Assembly: GCA_947448725.1 (NCBI GenBank)
Contig: CANFOM010000016.1
Location: 1-59,643 of the forward strand
Origin: Bacteroidota bacterium
GTDB taxonomy: Bacteria; Bacteroidota; Bacteroidia; Chitinophagales; Chitinophagaceae
Reading direction: 5' to 3'
DNA: 59,643 nt
In this document: positions 18,704 to 26,782 of the stretch, in pieces
How positions within the stretch are numbered: position 1 is the stretch's first letter
Layout of the letters: every line of letters starts with the position of its first letter
Made by a program: the position numbers and the translations under genes
Notes under the pieces: generated by a model
Database searches by the model: none
What the model saw: only the letters and a program-made list of their open reading frames with translations
What the model was told of the DNA's origin: nothing

Positions 18704-20110
18704 ATGAGCATCTTAAAACAGTACATGTATTTTGCTGTATGGATACTCGTAATTAATATGGCATTGAATGGTTTTTTTCAAGTAGTATTGGAAAGACCTT
18801 ATTTTTATTACGAGTATTTAGCCATCCCCCTTTTATTTTGTTTTATTCCAAAAACTTGGATGCGGGCATTGCTATTAAGCATCATCCTAATTGCCGATGC
18901 TATTATAAGTATTGCACATATTTACTATTTTGATACGGTCAACTATCTTCGTAAAATACCCAGTTTATTCATCACTCATTTTCCTTGGTATTTTTGGCTA
19001 CTTGTTATTGCTGGCGTAGCTATTTTTATATTAGCGCTTCATTTATTTATACAATCCAGAAGAGTAAAGGCCATAGGCGGCTCCAAAACGGATAAAAAAA
19101 CCTACGGTTTATTTTTATTGGTATGTTTTAGTATCCTTTATTTTTTTGATACCTTATTTGGATTTTCTGCTTTAAATTTCAAACCCAACGGCACTAACAA
19201 TATTAATATTGGAAAGTCCATTGTAAGAGAGTATTATAAGGATATGGCTTTGTATATTAAATCCTATGAGCCTGTTTCTCATTTTAATGATTTTGAAAAT
19301 ATTAAGGGAGATAAAAAATCAATTGCCTATCATTATTTATTAAATGATACCAGTGCGCATCAACTATTAATTATTTTAGAAAGCTGGGGCTTGTTAAAAG
19401 ACAGTAGTTTAAGAAACCAGCAAATACAATCTATAGTACAATTAGATCAAAAAGGGTATCGGGTAAAATTTGATTCTAGTTATTTTAAAGGAGGCACTAG
19501 TCAGGCAGAAGCAAGAGAACTATTAAATAAAAAAGGCGAAGCCTATTATTCGATCATACAAAATGGACAATTGGATATAGAAGGCTTGCCACAACATAAA
19601 AATAAACAAGGATACTACACAAGTGCCTTACAATCCTTTAGTGGTGTGCATAGTAGCGGTCATTGGTTTAGAACCGTTTTAGGATTTAATGCTATAAAAG
19701 AATATTTTAATTATACAACGGCTTCAGCTTCTGATCATAATCCTAACCATCAAAATAATTATTATAATCATGACAATCATTATTTAGCAGTGAATGATGA
19801 GATTGTTTTTGAAGATGGGTTTCAAGCTGCATCTGACCATCCCAAAACATTTACTTATATCTTAACCATCAATACGCATTTGCCTTTTAAATCCAAACCA
19901 GCTACCATAGGTAAATTTCCTAGTGATGAAACAGAGAGCCAATACAAAAGGTTACAAGAGCAATTGAATCACATAGCTTATTTGCTACAAAAATATCCAA
20001 TAGATAAGTTGGTTATAGTAGGCGATCATCCGCCGCCTTTTATACTCAAGCCAGAACGAAATTTGTACAAGGAAAAATTGGTTCCGGCCATAATTATTAC
20101 CAAAAAATAG
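18704..20110 (+). CDS. Membrane sulfatase/LTA-synthase-like headgroup transferase
   Basis: Alkaline-phosphatase-superfamily protein with four to five N-terminal membrane helices (residues about 8-155) and a periplasmic catalytic domain, as in lipoteichoic acid synthase, phosphoglycerol transferases and phosphoethanolamine transferases. Likely metal or catalytic residues are Glu226 in ILESWG, Thr265 in KGGTSQAEA (the expected nucleophile), His392 in INTHLPF and Asp441-His442 in VGDHPPPF. It probably decorates the polysaccharide or a lipid with a phosphate-containing group. It lies between the two exporter/co-polymerase pairs and ends at a strong terminator-like hairpin. Donor and acceptor are unknown; sulfatase or phosphodiesterase activity is possible. 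Confidence 0.75.
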   Translation: MSILKQYMYFAVWILVINMALNGFFQVVLERPYFYYEYLAIPLLFCFIPKTWMRALLLSIILIADAIISIAHIYYFDTVNYLRKIPSLFITHFPWYFWLLVIAGVAIFILALHLFIQSRRVKAIGGSKTDKKTYGLFLLVCFSILYFFDTLFGFSALNFKPNGTNNINIGKSIVREYYKDMALYIKSYEPVSHFNDFENIKGDKKSIAYHYLLNDTSAHQLLIILESWGLLKDSSLRNQQIQSIVQLDQKGYRVKFDSSYFKGGTSQAEARELLNKKGEAYYSIIQNGQLDIEGLPQHKNKQGYYTSALQSFSGVHSSGHWFRTVLGFNAIKEYFNYTTASASDHNPNHQNNYYNHDNHYLAVNDEIVFEDGFQAASDHPKTFTYILTINTHLPFKSKPATIGKFPSDETESQYKRLQEQLNHIAYLLQKYPIDKLVIVGDHPPPFILKPERNLYKEKLVPAIIITKK

Positions 20111-20120
20111 TATTTAATTA

Positions 20121-20170
20121 ATAATATATTGTATATATAAATAATTATTAATCAATATATTATCTTTTTT
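20121..20170 (+). terminator. Rho-independent-like terminator after 20110
   Basis: Perfect 11-bp inverted repeat ATAATATATTG (20121-20131) and CAATATATTAT (20153-20163), followed by C and six T (20165-20170). It starts 11 bases after the stop codon at 20110 and precedes the promoter at 20263. The stem is AT-rich, so its strength is uncertain. Confidence 0.65.
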
Positions 20171-20262
20171 GTTTATTACTAATAATTAAGGTATTTTTAC
20201 AGTATAAATCGTACCCCCCTAAAATTTGTATAAAGTGTTAATTTTGAAATAGTTAACTCGGT

Positions 20263-20295
20263 TTTGAATATCTGTATTGGCTAAGTCTATTTTTA
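20263..20295 (+). promoter_or_regulatory. Bacteroidota-type promoter upstream of the second exporter operon
   Basis: TTTG at 20263-20266 and TATTTTTA at 20288-20295 (one mismatch to TAnnTTTG) are separated by 21 bp. It lies in the 332-base gene-free gap 20111-20442, which otherwise holds the terminator at 20121, the leader element at 20321 and about 90 bases of AT-rich spacer with a CCCCCC run near 20214. No small gene was seen in the gap. Confidence 0.6.
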
Positions 20296-20320
20296 ATAGT
20301 ACTGAACTAGTTCTAGATCT

Positions 20321-20365
20321 TTAGTCACTTCATTGCTATTATGTGACTAAGAATGGCGAAGCCAT
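20321..20365 (+). promoter_or_regulatory. Leader hairpin element, copy 2 (best preserved)
   Basis: TTAGTCAC (20321-20328) and GTGACTAA (20343-20350) form an 8-bp stem with a 14-base loop, identical in arm sequence and loop length to copy 1. Directly after it, ATGGC (20353-20357), GAA and GCCAT (20361-20365) form a second stem containing GCGAAGC, a sequence known to make an unusually stable DNA mini-hairpin. It starts 25 bases after the -7 box and ends 77 bases before the start codon at 20443. Confidence 0.7.
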
Positions 20366-20442
20366 GTAAAAAACTAACTATCGTTAAAAATTAAACGCTA
20401 TTTTATAACTCAACTCATCATCTTCTACTAAATTCTATTATA

Positions 20443-22983
20443 ATGAAATTGTTTTTTATTGGTTTACTACTGGTTTGTTTTAGCATCGGTGTGCAAGCAC
20501 AAAACTTATTAAGTTCAAAGGACTTAAGTACTTTAAAAGTGGATGCTTTAACCGAAACCGAAATTGCTCAAATACAAGCCCAATTGCAACAAGCCGGCAT
20601 GACTATCGATCAAGTGGAACAACAAGCCATAGCCAAAGGAATGAGCCCTGCAGAATTTGCTAAATTAAAAGCAAAATTAGGAACGGCCAAAGGAGCTAAG
20701 CCCAATGCTAACTCGCCCTTAAAAAAAATCACAGGGACTAGAGGTCAAAATGCTTTTGCAGATACAACTGGAAAAGGAAAAAGACCAAGACCAGAAAATA
20801 ATATCAATCCACTCATCTACGGATCTGAATTGTTTAATGACAATGGAACAGGATTTGGAGAGAATCAAAATATTGCTACGCCTTTAAATTATGAAATTGG
20901 TCCAAATGATGTTTTGAAATTAGTGGTATATGGAGTACAAGAATATAGCGATGATTTAACCGTGAGTAAAGAAGGATTCATACAGGTAAAAAATGTAGGT
21001 CAAATAAAAGTAGCAGGATTAAGCATCGAAGCCGCAACGGATCGATTAAAAAATCAGATGATTAAAACTGCTTATCCAAGTATTGCCAGAGGAGAATCTA
21101 AAATAGCCATAACCTTAGGTGATATTCGAACCATACAAGTAACCGTTATTGGCGCAGCCCGAAGTGGTAATTACAATATCTCGTCTTTATCCAATGTGCT
21201 AAGTGCTTTGACTGAAGCAGGGGGCCCAAGTGAAATTGGTAGTTACAGAGCCATTGAATTAATTAGAAATAACAAAATATTCAAGACCATCGATTTGTAT
21301 CATTTTATGCAAAATGGTGATCAGTCACAAAATATTGGTTTAAAAGACCATGATGTTATTCGCGTACCACCTTATAAAAATAGAGTGGAAATAAAAGGAC
21401 AAATAAAACGCGCCGGTATTTTTGAATTAGTAGGCAAAGAAAATTTTAGTCAATTTTTAAATTATGCAGGTGGTTTTGATGATACGGCTTATACTGCAGT
21501 GGTAAAAGTGATACAAAAATCGGATAAAGAAAAATTGGTTAAAGATTTAGCAAAAATTGATTTTGAAAAATACGAACCAGGCGGAGGTGATGTATTTATT
21601 GTTTCTAAAATATTAGATCGTTTTCAAAACAGAGTTAAATTATCGGGTGCGGTATTTAGACCCGATGTGTATGAATTATCTGCCGGCATGCGTATTACTG
21701 ATTTAGTTCGAAGAGCGGATGGATTAAAAGAAGATGCCTTTACAGGTAGGGCGCAATTAATACGCTTAAAGCCTAATTTATTAAAAGAGTTAATCAGTAT
21801 TAATTTAAATAAAGCATTAAGAAACGATGCTACTGAAAATATTTTATTACAAAGAGAGGACGAATTGTATATTAATTCGGTATTGGATTTAAGAGATTCA
21901 TTAGCCGTGGATTTAATGGGAGAAGTGAGGAATGCGGGTAGGTATGTTTATTTAGACAGTATGACAGTGAAGGATTTAATTTTAATGGCAGGCGGTTTTA
22001 ATTATGCAGCCAATAAAAGTGTTGAAGTTGCCAGAATGGTGCAGTTTGAAAATAAAGTAGACAATAACCGAGTATCTACTATTTTTAAAACAGAAATTAA
22101 TGGTGACTTAAGTTTTAATGCTGGCCATGAAAATATTGTTTTGCAACCTTTTGATGTGGTTACCATTACTAAAAAAGCAGGCTTTACCACTCCCGAAATA
22201 ATTACCGTAACTGGTCAGGTACAAAATGCTGGTAAATACACCTTAAGAACTAGGGTAGAAAGAGTAAGCGATATTGTTACTAGAGCTGGCGGATTAATTG
22301 GAGATGCTTATGGAGAAGGTGCTTTTATTAAAAGAAGCAAACATGTTGTAGATACTTTAAAAGCAGATGAAACAAAAACAAGTATTGAGGAAATATACAG
22401 AAGAAAACTGAAAGCACAACAAGCCACAGAAAAAGCTGATATTCAAAATCAGTTAGGGAATACAAATCCCATGGCAGATCAAAATGGAAACAAGAAAACT
22501 TTATCCGACACCCTCAATGCAATAATGAACGATTTAAATAACGATTATTATCAAATCGCAATTGATATCAATTATATTATTGCCCATCCAGGATCGGAGG
22601 ATGATTTGGTATTAAAAGACAAAGATGAATTAGTAATACCTAAAGTGGATAACCGTATAAAAATAAGTGGTGGGGTATTAAGACCCACTAATATTGTTTA
22701 CAGGGATGGTATTAATATCAACGATTGTATATCTGCCGCTGGAGGAATTAGTGAATATGCAAAAAGAGGTCGTGCTTATGTAGTATATGCGAATGGAAAA
22801 AGTAATCGCACCAAACATTTTGGATTTTTTAGAATAAGCCCTCAAATTAAACCAGGTTGTGAAGTAATTCTTCCAGAGACCAATGAAAAAATGGACAAAC
22901 CATTAGCCACTATTTTATCTTTTACAACGGTTATCGCACAAGTAATTGCAGCTTTAGCTACTGTGAAATTGTTGAACAAATAA
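20443..22983 (+). CDS. Wza-like polysaccharide export protein with SLBB repeats (2 of 2)
   Basis: Paralogue of the exporter encoded at 15278, here 846 residues. Signal peptide MKLFFIGLLLVCFSIGVQA is followed by QN. A helical N-terminal region follows (LTETEIAQIQAQLQQAGM), then a Lys/Pro-rich linker. The poly-export domain begins at YEIGPNDVLKLVVYG, with SLBB-type repeats (VTVIGAARSGNYN, VEIKGQIKRAGIFEL, VKLSGAVFRPDVYEL, VDLMGEVRNAGRYVY, ITVTGQVQNAGKYTL, IKISGGVLRPTNIVY). A C-terminal hydrophobic helix ends KLLNK. It contains a longer insertion around residues 640-700 (KAQQATEKADIQNQLGN) than its paralogue. It is the first gene of its own transcription unit. Confidence 0.9.
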   Translation: MKLFFIGLLLVCFSIGVQAQNLLSSKDLSTLKVDALTETEIAQIQAQLQQAGMTIDQVEQQAIAKGMSPAEFAKLKAKLGTAKGAKPNANSPLKKITGTRGQNAFADTTGKGKRPRPENNINPLIYGSELFNDNGTGFGENQNIATPLNYEIGPNDVLKLVVYGVQEYSDDLTVSKEGFIQVKNVGQIKVAGLSIEAATDRLKNQMIKTAYPSIARGESKIAITLGDIRTIQVTVIGAARSGNYNISSLSNVLSALTEAGGPSEIGSYRAIELIRNNKIFKTIDLYHFMQNGDQSQNIGLKDHDVIRVPPYKNRVEIKGQIKRAGIFELVGKENFSQFLNYAGGFDDTAYTAVVKVIQKSDKEKLVKDLAKIDFEKYEPGGGDVFIVSKILDRFQNRVKLSGAVFRPDVYELSAGMRITDLVRRADGLKEDAFTGRAQLIRLKPNLLKELISINLNKALRNDATENILLQREDELYINSVLDLRDSLAVDLMGEVRNAGRYVYLDSMTVKDLILMAGGFNYAANKSVEVARMVQFENKVDNNRVSTIFKTEINGDLSFNAGHENIVLQPFDVVTITKKAGFTTPEIITVTGQVQNAGKYTLRTRVERVSDIVTRAGGLIGDAYGEGAFIKRSKHVVDTLKADETKTSIEEIYRRKLKAQQATEKADIQNQLGNTNPMADQNGNKKTLSDTLNAIMNDLNNDYYQIAIDINYIIAHPGSEDDLVLKDKDELVIPKVDNRIKISGGVLRPTNIVYRDGININDCISAAGGISEYAKRGRAYVVYANGKSNRTKHFGFFRISPQIKPGCEVILPETNEKMDKPLATILSFTTVIAQVIAALATVKLLNK

Positions 22984-22993
22984 TTTATACAAC

Positions 22994-24097
22994 ATGACTG
23001 ATCAAAATACCAATTCAATTAATAATAACCATTCGGCAGATGCTGATGAAATTTCTTTAAAGGAATTGATTCAGAAAATAAAAGAATGGGTAGCTTATTT
23101 AAAAACAAAGTGGAAAATTATATTTTTAGCGGGCCTATTGGGGGCAACCATTGGGGTGTTGTATGCCTTATTTCAAAAACCTACTTATAAAGCAGTATTG
23201 ACTTTTGCTTTAGAGGAAGACAAAGGAAGTGGTGGCGGTTTAAGTGGAGCCATGGGACTAGCCAGTAGTTTTGGTATTGATTTAGGAAGTAGTGGAGGTG
23301 GTGCATTTGCGGGTTCTAATTTAATGGAACTAATGAAAAGCCGTTTATTGGTAGAGAAAACATTATTGAACGCAGTACTTGTAAATGGTAAAACCATTAG
23401 CTTGGCTGAATATTATATTCAAATAAATGAATTAAGAGAAAAATGGAGTGAAAAACCAGCTTTAAAAAATGTCCAATTTTTACCTAATGCAGATAGAACC
23501 AATTTCACCCTACAGCAGGATTCTATTTTACAAACTATTTTTAAAAGCTTGACTGACCTAAAATCATTAACCATTTCTCAAAAAGATAAAAAAGTATCTA
23601 TCACCAATATTGAAGTAATTAGTGAAAATGAAAAATTTGCTAAAGTTTTTTGTGAAAATTTAGCCAAAGAAACCTCTGAATTTTATGTTGAAACTAAAAG
23701 TAAAAAATCGCGTTTGAATGTTGAAATTTTACAAAAGCAAACCGATAGTATTAGGGAAGCACTTAATAGTGCCATAACAGGTGTGGCGAGCGCCAGTGAT
23801 AATGTATATAATTTAAACTCTGCATTAATGGTAAAACGTGCTCCAAGTACAAAAAAACAAGTAGATGTTCAGGCCAATACGGCCATCTTAACACAGTTGG
23901 TGGCCCAATTAGAATTATCCAAAGTAACCTTAAGAAAAGAAACCCCTTTGATACAAGTTATAGACCGTCCGATATTGCCTTTAGAAAAAGATAAAGTAAG
24001 CAAATTGAAGTCACTTATTTTAGGTGGTTTTTTAGCAGGCCTTTTAACAGTTTTGTATTTAGTGTTTTTGAGTTTATATAAAAAAATAGTCGCGTAG
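22994..24097 (+). CDS. Wzz-like chain-length/co-polymerase protein without kinase domain (2 of 2)
   Basis: Paralogue of the protein encoded at 17593. Two transmembrane helices (about residues 40-58 and 340-360) bracket a periplasmic domain with FALEEDKGSGGGLSGAMG near its start and the Pro-rich VIDRPILPLEKDKVS before helix 2. The protein ends soon after helix 2, so again there is no tyrosine-kinase domain. It lies 10 bases after the exporter gene and pairs with it. Its Gly/Ser-rich loop after the first strand is shared with the paralogue. Together the two pairs give the locus two complete export units. Confidence 0.9.
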   Translation: MTDQNTNSINNNHSADADEISLKELIQKIKEWVAYLKTKWKIIFLAGLLGATIGVLYALFQKPTYKAVLTFALEEDKGSGGGLSGAMGLASSFGIDLGSSGGGAFAGSNLMELMKSRLLVEKTLLNAVLVNGKTISLAEYYIQINELREKWSEKPALKNVQFLPNADRTNFTLQQDSILQTIFKSLTDLKSLTISQKDKKVSITNIEVISENEKFAKVFCENLAKETSEFYVETKSKKSRLNVEILQKQTDSIREALNSAITGVASASDNVYNLNSALMVKRAPSTKKQVDVQANTAILTQLVAQLELSKVTLRKETPLIQVIDRPILPLEKDKVSKLKSLILGGFLAGLLTVLYLVFLSLYKKIVA

Positions 24098-24135
24098 TTT
24101 AACTAAAAATAGTTTAAATACAATCCCCCCGTTGT

Positions 24136-26094
24136 ATGAATCAAATAAAAACCAGTAGTATGTTTAAAAATTTTAGTATTGTCCCTCGTTGGATCATATT
24201 TTTATTAGACATTGGGGGCACTTTGTTTTCGCTTTTAATAGCCATTGCTATCAAGCAAAACTTAACCTTAGTGGGGTTAAGTTGGGAAGCTGTGCTCAAT
24301 ACTTTTGTATTGGTATTTATTACTAATACCTTGGTATTTACTTCTATTAAAACTTATTCAGGTATTGTTAGGTACACAGGCATACAAGACGCTTTTAGAA
24401 TAAGTATCTCTGTTATAGGATCCGCTGCTATTTTATTTATTGTAAATAGTGTTTCTTACCGCTATAGTCAGGAATTTGTATTAAGCACTGTAGTGGTAAT
24501 TGTATATGCAGGTTTTAGTTTTTTATTATTGGTTAGTTATCGTGTATTAGTTAAGTTTTTATTTGCTTATGCCAAAAACTACAAAATGAAAAAGAAGAAT
24601 GTAGTTATTTTTGGTGCAGCCGATACGGGGGTTGCTACTCAACGTGTTTTGGAAAATGATGGAGCTAGTAATATTAATATAGTTGCTTTTGTTGACGATG
24701 ATAAAAAGAAAACCAATAAAAATTTAAATGGAATACAAGTAGTCCGTTATGAGGATTTTGTAAAATTGGTTCCAATTCAACCAATAGATGAATTAATTAT
24801 TGCCAGCTTTACCATTCCTACCAAACGAAAAAATGAATTGGTGGATTTTTGTTTGGATCATGATATCAAAGTATTAAGTGTACCTGCTTATGACCGTTGG
24901 GCCGAAGGTAAATTTAGTAGCAATCAATTACAAAGTATAAAGATTGAGGATTTATTGGAACGTGATCCTATTGTAATTAATAACAATCAAATTCGTTCAC
25001 AAATTAAAGGTAAGCGTGTACTAGTTACTGGTGCAGCAGGTTCTATAGGAAGTGAAATCGTGAGACAGTTAATACCCTATGCTCCTGAAATGATTATCAT
25101 GTGCGACCAAGCAGAAACGCCTTTGCATAATATTGAATTAGAATTACAAGAGCGTGGCACACGAGTAAACTGCGTTTCTTTTTTAGCGGATATCACCAAT
25201 GAAAAAAGAATCGAAGGATTGTTTGATACTTTCAAACCGCATTATGTATATCATGCTGCTGCGTATAAGCATGTTCCTATGATGGAGTTGTGCCCAACAG
25301 AGGCGGTTAGGAATAATGTAATTGGTACAAAAATAGTGGCTGACCTTGCTGTAAAATACAATTCCGAAAGGTTTGTAATGATAAGCACCGATAAAGCAGT
25401 TAACCCTACTAATGTAATGGGCGCTAGTAAAAGAATGGCTGAAATTTATGTACAAGGGTTATCTAATGAAAAAAATATTATTACTAAATTTATCACTACC
25501 CGTTTTGGAAATGTATTGGGAAGTAATGGTTCTGTTATAAATAGATTTAAGGATCAAATTGAAAAAGGGGGACCATTAACGGTAACACACCCAAATATTA
25601 CGAGGTACTTTATGACGATACCTGAAGCTTGCCAATTGGTATTAGAAGCAGGCAGTATGGGTAATGGTGGGGAGATATTTGTTTTTGATATGGGGCAGCC
25701 GGTTGCCATTGCCGACTTGGCTAAAAAAATGATTAGGCTGTATGGTATGATTCCTAATATTGATATAAATATTACTTACAGTGGTTTAAGGCCTGGTGAA
25801 AAGTTATATGAAGAGCTTTTAAACGATGCTGAAAATACCCTAGCTACTTACCACGATAAAATATTAATTGCCAAAGTGAGGCAGGTGGAACTAATCAACA
25901 TTAAACTACACTTTGATGAACTAGGCCAATTAGTTGTAAATGCCGCTAGTGAAATGCAATTAGTAGGTAAAATGAAGGAACTAGTTCCTGAATTTATTAG
26001 CAATAACAGCATTTTTGAACGCTTGGACCCTAGCCTTCAAACCAAGATATTGGATATGACGGGGGGGGGGGTAGAAATTTCTAAGGCAAGATAA
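24136..26094 (+). CDS. WbpM/FlaA1-like membrane nucleotide-sugar 4,6-dehydratase
   Basis: Membrane-anchored enzyme of the CapD/WbpM class, which converts UDP-GlcNAc to a 4-keto-6-deoxy intermediate on the way to UDP-QuiNAc or UDP-FucNAc. Four N-terminal helices precede a first Rossmann domain (NVVIFGAADTGVATQRVL) and a second with VLVTGAAGSIGSEIVRQL. ISTDKAVNPTNVMGASKRM carries the Met in place of the usual SDR Tyr that is typical of this subgroup. GLRPGEKLYEELL is also family-typical. The last codons run through an 11-G tract (26061-26071). A second ATG at 24160 (MFKNFS) is possible. A terminator-like hairpin follows. It could feed the reductase at 53986 and the PglC-like transferase at 54866. 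Confidence 0.9.
   Translation: MNQIKTSSMFKNFSIVPRWIIFLLDIGGTLFSLLIAIAIKQNLTLVGLSWEAVLNTFVLVFITNTLVFTSIKTYSGIVRYTGIQDAFRISISVIGSAAILFIVNSVSYRYSQEFVLSTVVVIVYAGFSFLLLVSYRVLVKFLFAYAKNYKMKKKNVVIFGAADTGVATQRVLENDGASNINIVAFVDDDKKKTNKNLNGIQVVRYEDFVKLVPIQPIDELIIASFTIPTKRKNELVDFCLDHDIKVLSVPAYDRWAEGKFSSNQLQSIKIEDLLERDPIVINNNQIRSQIKGKRVLVTGAAGSIGSEIVRQLIPYAPEMIIMCDQAETPLHNIELELQERGTRVNCVSFLADITNEKRIEGLFDTFKPHYVYHAAAYKHVPMMELCPTEAVRNNVIGTKIVADLAVKYNSERFVMISTDKAVNPTNVMGASKRMAEIYVQGLSNEKNIITKFITTRFGNVLGSNGSVINRFKDQIEKGGPLTVTHPNITRYFMTIPEACQLVLEAGSMGNGGEIFVFDMGQPVAIADLAKKMIRLYGMIPNIDINITYSGLRPGEKLYEELLNDAENTLATYHDKILIAKVRQVELINIKLHFDELGQLVVNAASEMQLVGKMKELVPEFISNNSIFERLDPSLQTKILDMTGGGVEISKAR
26061..26071 (+). 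repeat. 11-G homopolymer inside the 3' end of the dehydratase gene
   Basis: Eleven consecutive G encode the tail Thr-Gly-Gly-Gly-Val seven codons before the stop. Loss of one G would create an immediate TAG; gain of one would give the short tail RNF before TAA. Only the last few residues would change, so any phase effect on activity would be mild. Confidence 0.9.
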
Positions 26095-26130
26095 TTTTTG
26101 TTTTTTACTCATTTATATTTATTTTCACTA

Positions 26131-26171
26131 CTCAATATTGCGCTATATTTATAATATAATATTGAGTTTTT
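26131..26171 (+). terminator. Terminator-like hairpin after the dehydratase gene
   Basis: CTCAATAT (26131-26138) pairs with ATATTGAG (26159-26166). Inside, TATATT (26144-26149) pairs with AATATA (26153-26158) around a TAT loop. Five T follow (26167-26171). The arrangement fits a rho-independent terminator closing the 20443-26094 operon. Confidence 0.6.
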
Positions 26172-26206
26172 GTCATTAATATGTGACTTAGGGCGGCGAA
26201 GCCGTC
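26172..26206 (+). promoter_or_regulatory. Leader hairpin element, copy 3 (left arm degenerate)
   Basis: ATGTGACTTAG (26181-26191) matches the right arm of copies 1 and 2. It is followed by CGGC (26194-26197), GAA and GCCG (26201-26204), the second mini-hairpin. Relative to copy 2, one T-A pair has become C-G, a compensatory change. The left arm is reduced to GTCA at 26172-26175 with a short loop, and no promoter lies at the distance seen in the other copies. It ends 34 bases before the start at 26238. Confidence 0.55.
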
Positions 26207-26237
26207 TTTTACACTTTTAAAATTCTCATCTACCCCA

Positions 26238-26774
26238 ATGATCTTAGATAAAATTTTTACTGGAAAAATAAGAGTGCAGTTACTCACCAAATTGCTACTC
26301 AACCCCGCTAGCACCGTTTATTTGCGCGGTTTAGAGCGTGACCTAGGTGTAAGTAGTAATACGGTGCGTTTGGAATTAAATAAGTTATCGGATATGCAAT
26401 TGATACAGGAGCGGGCCGACGATGAAAACACAAAAACAAAACATTACGCTGTAAACACAAAACACCCCATGTTTAAATCCTTAAGAGGGGTGATTATGCA
26501 ATATGTTGGCTTGGATCAGATTATTGAGAATGTATTGGATAAGTTGGGAAATATAGATGAGGTATACCTAACTGGGGATTTGGCTTTAGGAAAAAACAAT
26601 CCCTTTGTGGATTTAGTAATAGTGGGTGATGTTGATAAGGGTTATTTATATCAGTTAATTGAAAAGGCAGAAACTTTGATTGATAAAAAGATACGTGTTG
26701 CCTTATACCAACCCCTAGAGTTTACTGAGAAAATGTTGAAGGATGTGGGGGTATTTATGAAGTTAATGGGATAG
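26238..26774 (+). CDS. Winged-helix regulator with nucleotidyltransferase-like C-terminal domain
   Basis: Probable local transcription regulator of 178 residues. The N-terminal half is an ArsR-like winged helix (LTKLLLNPASTVYLRGLERDL, then GVSSNTVRLELNKLSDMQLI as helix-turn-helix and wing). The C-terminal half looks like a minimal MNT-type nucleotidyltransferase (VYLTGDLALGKNNPFVDLVI), but the usual G-S pair has become G-D and only part of the acidic triad is visible, so catalysis is doubtful. Similar fusions recur inside polysaccharide loci of Bacteroidota. It stands alone between a terminator-like hairpin and a perfect palindrome, with leader copy 3 in front, at the junction of the two modules. 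Confidence 0.7.
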   Translation: MILDKIFTGKIRVQLLTKLLLNPASTVYLRGLERDLGVSSNTVRLELNKLSDMQLIQERADDENTKTKHYAVNTKHPMFKSLRGVIMQYVGLDQIIENVLDKLGNIDEVYLTGDLALGKNNPFVDLVIVGDVDKGYLYQLIEKAETLIDKKIRVALYQPLEFTEKMLKDVGVFMKLMG

Positions 26775-26782
26775 GATTTTGG

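Noticed and set aside
19534..19542. GGCGAAGCC inside the headgroup-transferase gene, same core as the leader mini-hairpin
   Set aside because: It lies in a coding region as ordinary Gly-Glu-Ala codons and lacks the GTGACTAA arm, promoter and spacing, so it is a chance match.
4353..26206. Leader elements as REP-like repeats spread by a transposase
   Set aside because: Copies 1 and 2 keep exact promoter-to-hairpin spacing and occur only before genes; no REP-associated transposase is present. The idea is not excluded by this window alone.
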